From NCBI GenBank assembly GCA_963753115.1, contig CAVWBB010000007.1, positions 124,001 to 188,000 of the forward strand: DNA of 64,000 bases, read 5' to 3'. The stretch comes from Bog-473 sp963753115 (GTDB lineage Bacteria > Actinomycetota > Acidimicrobiia > Acidimicrobiales > RAAP-2). Of this stretch, positions 62,476 to 64,000 are shown one piece after another; the first letter of the stretch is position 1, and every line of letters begins with the position of its first letter. The notes below the pieces were generated by a model, which had not been told where the DNA came from, did not search any database, and saw only the letters and a list, made by a program, of their open reading frames with translations. Position numbers and translations under genes: made by a program.

Positions 62476-63705
62476 CTAGAACGGGTCGTAGGGGTAGTCG
62501 GTCATGGCGTCCCAGCCGTCCTCGGTGATGTGGAGGACTTCCTCGGAGCGGTAGCCGGCCGCTCCTTCCTCCCAGACGATCGGCTCGATCACCAGGACCA
62601 TTCCCGCCGCCAGGACGAGTGATGCATCGAACGCCTCCCCGATATCGCTCCCGACGTAGGGCGACTCGGCGCTGTCGATGCCGAGACCGTGGCCGAGATA
62701 GAAGTGCGGCATCCAGGGCTTGATCCCACCTGCGGCGTCGATCGCCGCCGCCGTGAGGTCCGCGGCGGTCGCTCCGGCACGGGTGACGTCGAGGACGGCG
62801 TCGCGGATGGCAATCCACCGCTCGAACTGTGCACGCTGCCGGGCATTCGGCTCGCGCCCGACGATCCAGGTCCGGCCGAAGTCGGAATGGAATCCGGCGT
62901 AGCTGATCCCGAGGTCGACCCAGAGCACGTCGCCCTCGACGAGTTCACGCTCTGTCGAAAGCAGCGGACACGCGAGGTCGCCCGTCGTCGTCCAGGGCCC
63001 GTCCGCCATGTGGGGGGGCATCACCTGCCAGATCGGGTCCAGGATGTTGGCATCCGCACCCTCTTCGAAGATGGTGCGGAGGAACGTGGCGGTGAGGTCA
63101 GTCTGACGGACGCCGGGAGCAAGACGGGCCTGGACGGCAGCGATGCCGCGCTCGGTGATCCGCAATCCCTCCCGCATGAGCGACAACTCGTCCGGCGTCT
63201 TGATCGCCTTTGCTGCGCTGATGATCCGGCCGCCATCGGCCGGTGCGTCCGATGCAAACAGGATCGACCGCTCCCGGCGCAGCGCGTTGGTCCATTCGTC
63301 GATGGCGATCACGGCCTTGTCGGGGACGATACCGGCGAGGTCCGAGGCGAAGAGCTCCACGCCCTCGTCGAAGTCCAGGTAGACCGGCCCGTGCAGGTGG
63401 TCGGACGGCAGATCCACGTGCGGCCGGTCCTGCCCCCGCATCGGAGAGAAGAGGTGCGGCCACTCGTCGTCGGCCGTCACGACGGCGACCGGCTGCTCGA
63501 AGTTCGCCCGACCCGAGTCGGCCAGCGGCCAAATGGCGCCGGTCGCGTAGACGACATTCGTGTTCCCGAGCAGGATCAGGGCATCGAGGCCCTGTTGGCG
63601 CATCAGGCCACGGATTCGCTCCAACCGCTCCCGCTGCATGCGCGGGATGTTCGCCTGTGCGGGGATCTGTGTCGGCGGCGCCGAAGCCATCAGCCCCGTC
63701 GGCAT
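62476..63705 (-). CDS. M24 family metallopeptidase (Xaa-Pro/creatinase type)
   Basis: 409-aa protein with an N-terminal creatinase-like domain (ALILLGNTNVVYATGAIWPL) and an intact pita-bread domain. Predicted metal ligands are Asp264 and Asp275 (WVDLGISYAGFHSDFGRTW), His339 (LGHGLGID), Glu374 (VIEPIVWEEG) and Glu388 (YRSEEVLHIT). Hydrolyses Xaa-Pro bonds, or acts on non-peptide C-N bonds as creatinase does. The ATG overlaps the amidohydrolase stop (TGATG). Probably forms a functional pair with the degenerate copy. Confidence 0.92.
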   Translation of the reverse strand: MPTGLMASAPPTQIPAQANIPRMQRERLERIRGLMRQQGLDALILLGNTNVVYATGAIWPLADSGRANFEQPVAVVTADDEWPHLFSPMRGQDRPHVDLPSDHLHGPVYLDFDEGVELFASDLAGIVPDKAVIAIDEWTNALRRERSILFASDAPADGGRIISAAKAIKTPDELSLMREGLRITERGIAAVQARLAPGVRQTDLTATFLRTIFEEGADANILDPIWQVMPPHMADGPWTTTGDLACPLLSTERELVEGDVLWVDLGISYAGFHSDFGRTWIVGREPNARQRAQFERWIAIRDAVLDVTRAGATAADLTAAAIDAAGGIKPWMPHFYLGHGLGIDSAESPYVGSDIGEAFDASLVLAAGMVLVIEPIVWEEGAAGYRSEEVLHITEDGWDAMTDYPYDPF

Positions 63706-64000
63706 CAGCCGTCCACCCCGAGGTAGCGCTTGATGTTCCCGCTGACCACGGCCGTGGCGGCGTCAGGACCCACCGCATCGACGACCGACTGGAGCGACTT
63801 GTTGCTGTAGCCGTAGGTGCCCTCGTTGTGGGGGAAGTCGGTCGACCACATGACCCGGTCGACGCCGATGTGGGGAAGCAGTGCGAGCCCCAGCGGGTCG
63901 ACCATGAACGAGGCGCACATGTGGTTGTCCCAGTAGTACGTCGGCTCGTGCTGGACCTTCAGATCGGCCATGTGCCGGAACGACGCCGCAATGTGCTCGG
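63705..64000 (-). CDS. Amidohydrolase 2 family protein, C-terminal part
   Basis: Only the last 97 or so residues are in the window; the frame is open at the right edge. Seen: YYWDNHMCASFMVDPLGLAL, RVMWSTDFPHNEGTYGYS (catalytic Asp motif) and GNIKRYLGVDG. Same family as the amidohydrolase at 36.7 kb. Likely first or early gene of the minus-strand operon running to 55.9 kb. Confidence 0.88.
   Translation of the reverse strand, partial: EHIAASFRHMADLKVQHEPTYYWDNHMCASFMVDPLGLALLPHIGVDRVMWSTDFPHNEGTYGYSNKSLQSVVDAVGPDAATAVVSGNIKRYLGVDG

Noticed and set aside
1..64000. CRISPR array, tRNA or rRNA gene, insertion sequence, prophage
   Set aside because: No regularly spaced repeats of CRISPR size, no cloverleaf or rRNA segments, and no transposase or integrase motifs were recognised.

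Overview
The window is about 64 kb of GC-rich DNA carrying only chromosomal-type genes. No rRNA, tRNA, CRISPR, transposase or phage gene was found. The organism looks like an actinobacterium: ATGA/GTGA/TGATG junctions are everywhere, GTG starts are common, several promoters appear leaderless, and the content is typical of catabolic Actinobacteria (CaiB/BaiF CoA-transferases, FadE-type acyl-CoA dehydrogenases, a FadD3-like ligase, P450s, LLM-type flavoproteins, TetR/GntR/MarR regulators). I cannot place it below phylum; Acidimicrobiia or Mycobacteriales-like would both fit.

Layout. 1-2.4 kb: CaiB and LLM flavin monooxygenase (minus), divergent from a GntR/FCD regulator. 3.1-7.6 kb: a minus-strand beta-oxidation operon (acyl-CoA ligase, two acyl-CoA dehydrogenases, crotonase), divergent from a third dehydrogenase. 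8.9-11.8 kb: FadD3-like ligase plus CaiB. 11.9-16.2 kb: P450, crotonase, DapB-like dehydrogenase, FMN reductase and a carboxymuconolactone decarboxylase (CMD) family protein. 16.2-19.4 kb (minus): FAD monooxygenase, DUF3237, VOC protein, zinc alcohol dehydrogenase. 19.5-21.7 kb: LLM flavoprotein and fatty-acid desaturase. 21.9-24.6 kb: P450-SDR-TetR operon. 24.6-28.7 kb: secreted peptidase/hydrolase, thiolase-like/DUF35 pair, class II aldolase.

The most coherent block is 28.7-43.7 kb. It holds an operon of SDR, CMD-like protein, Rieske oxygenase, NTF2-like protein, P450 and ABM protein, then a Baeyer-Villiger monooxygenase, a cyclase-family hydrolase, an amidohydrolase-SDR-dehydrogenase operon, an E1 alpha-beta fusion and two SDRs. 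Three divergent promoters in it share one palindromic operator with core GGTCGGTACA, so it looks like one regulon for oxidative ring cleavage and CoA-linked degradation of an unidentified, probably alicyclic or aromatic, compound. A TetR gene adjoins the block at 43.7 kb.

44.6-55.9 kb is mixed: another CoA ligase, hydrolases, an FMN reductase, an AhpD-like protein, two epimerases, a TetR with a clear double operator, a PAS-GGDEF-EAL protein and a poly-gamma-glutamate hydrolase. 55.9-64 kb is a second minus-strand catabolic operon: amidohydrolase (cut by the window end), two M24 proteins (one with a degraded metal site), an atypical crotonase, a double CaiB fusion, MarR and a second Rieske oxygenase closely similar to the first.

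Ten genes carry reading-frame breaks, twelve breaks in all. Eleven are explained by one extra base and one by a missing base, and the protein sequence is intact on both sides each time. I read these mainly as residual sequencing or assembly indels, not as decayed genes.
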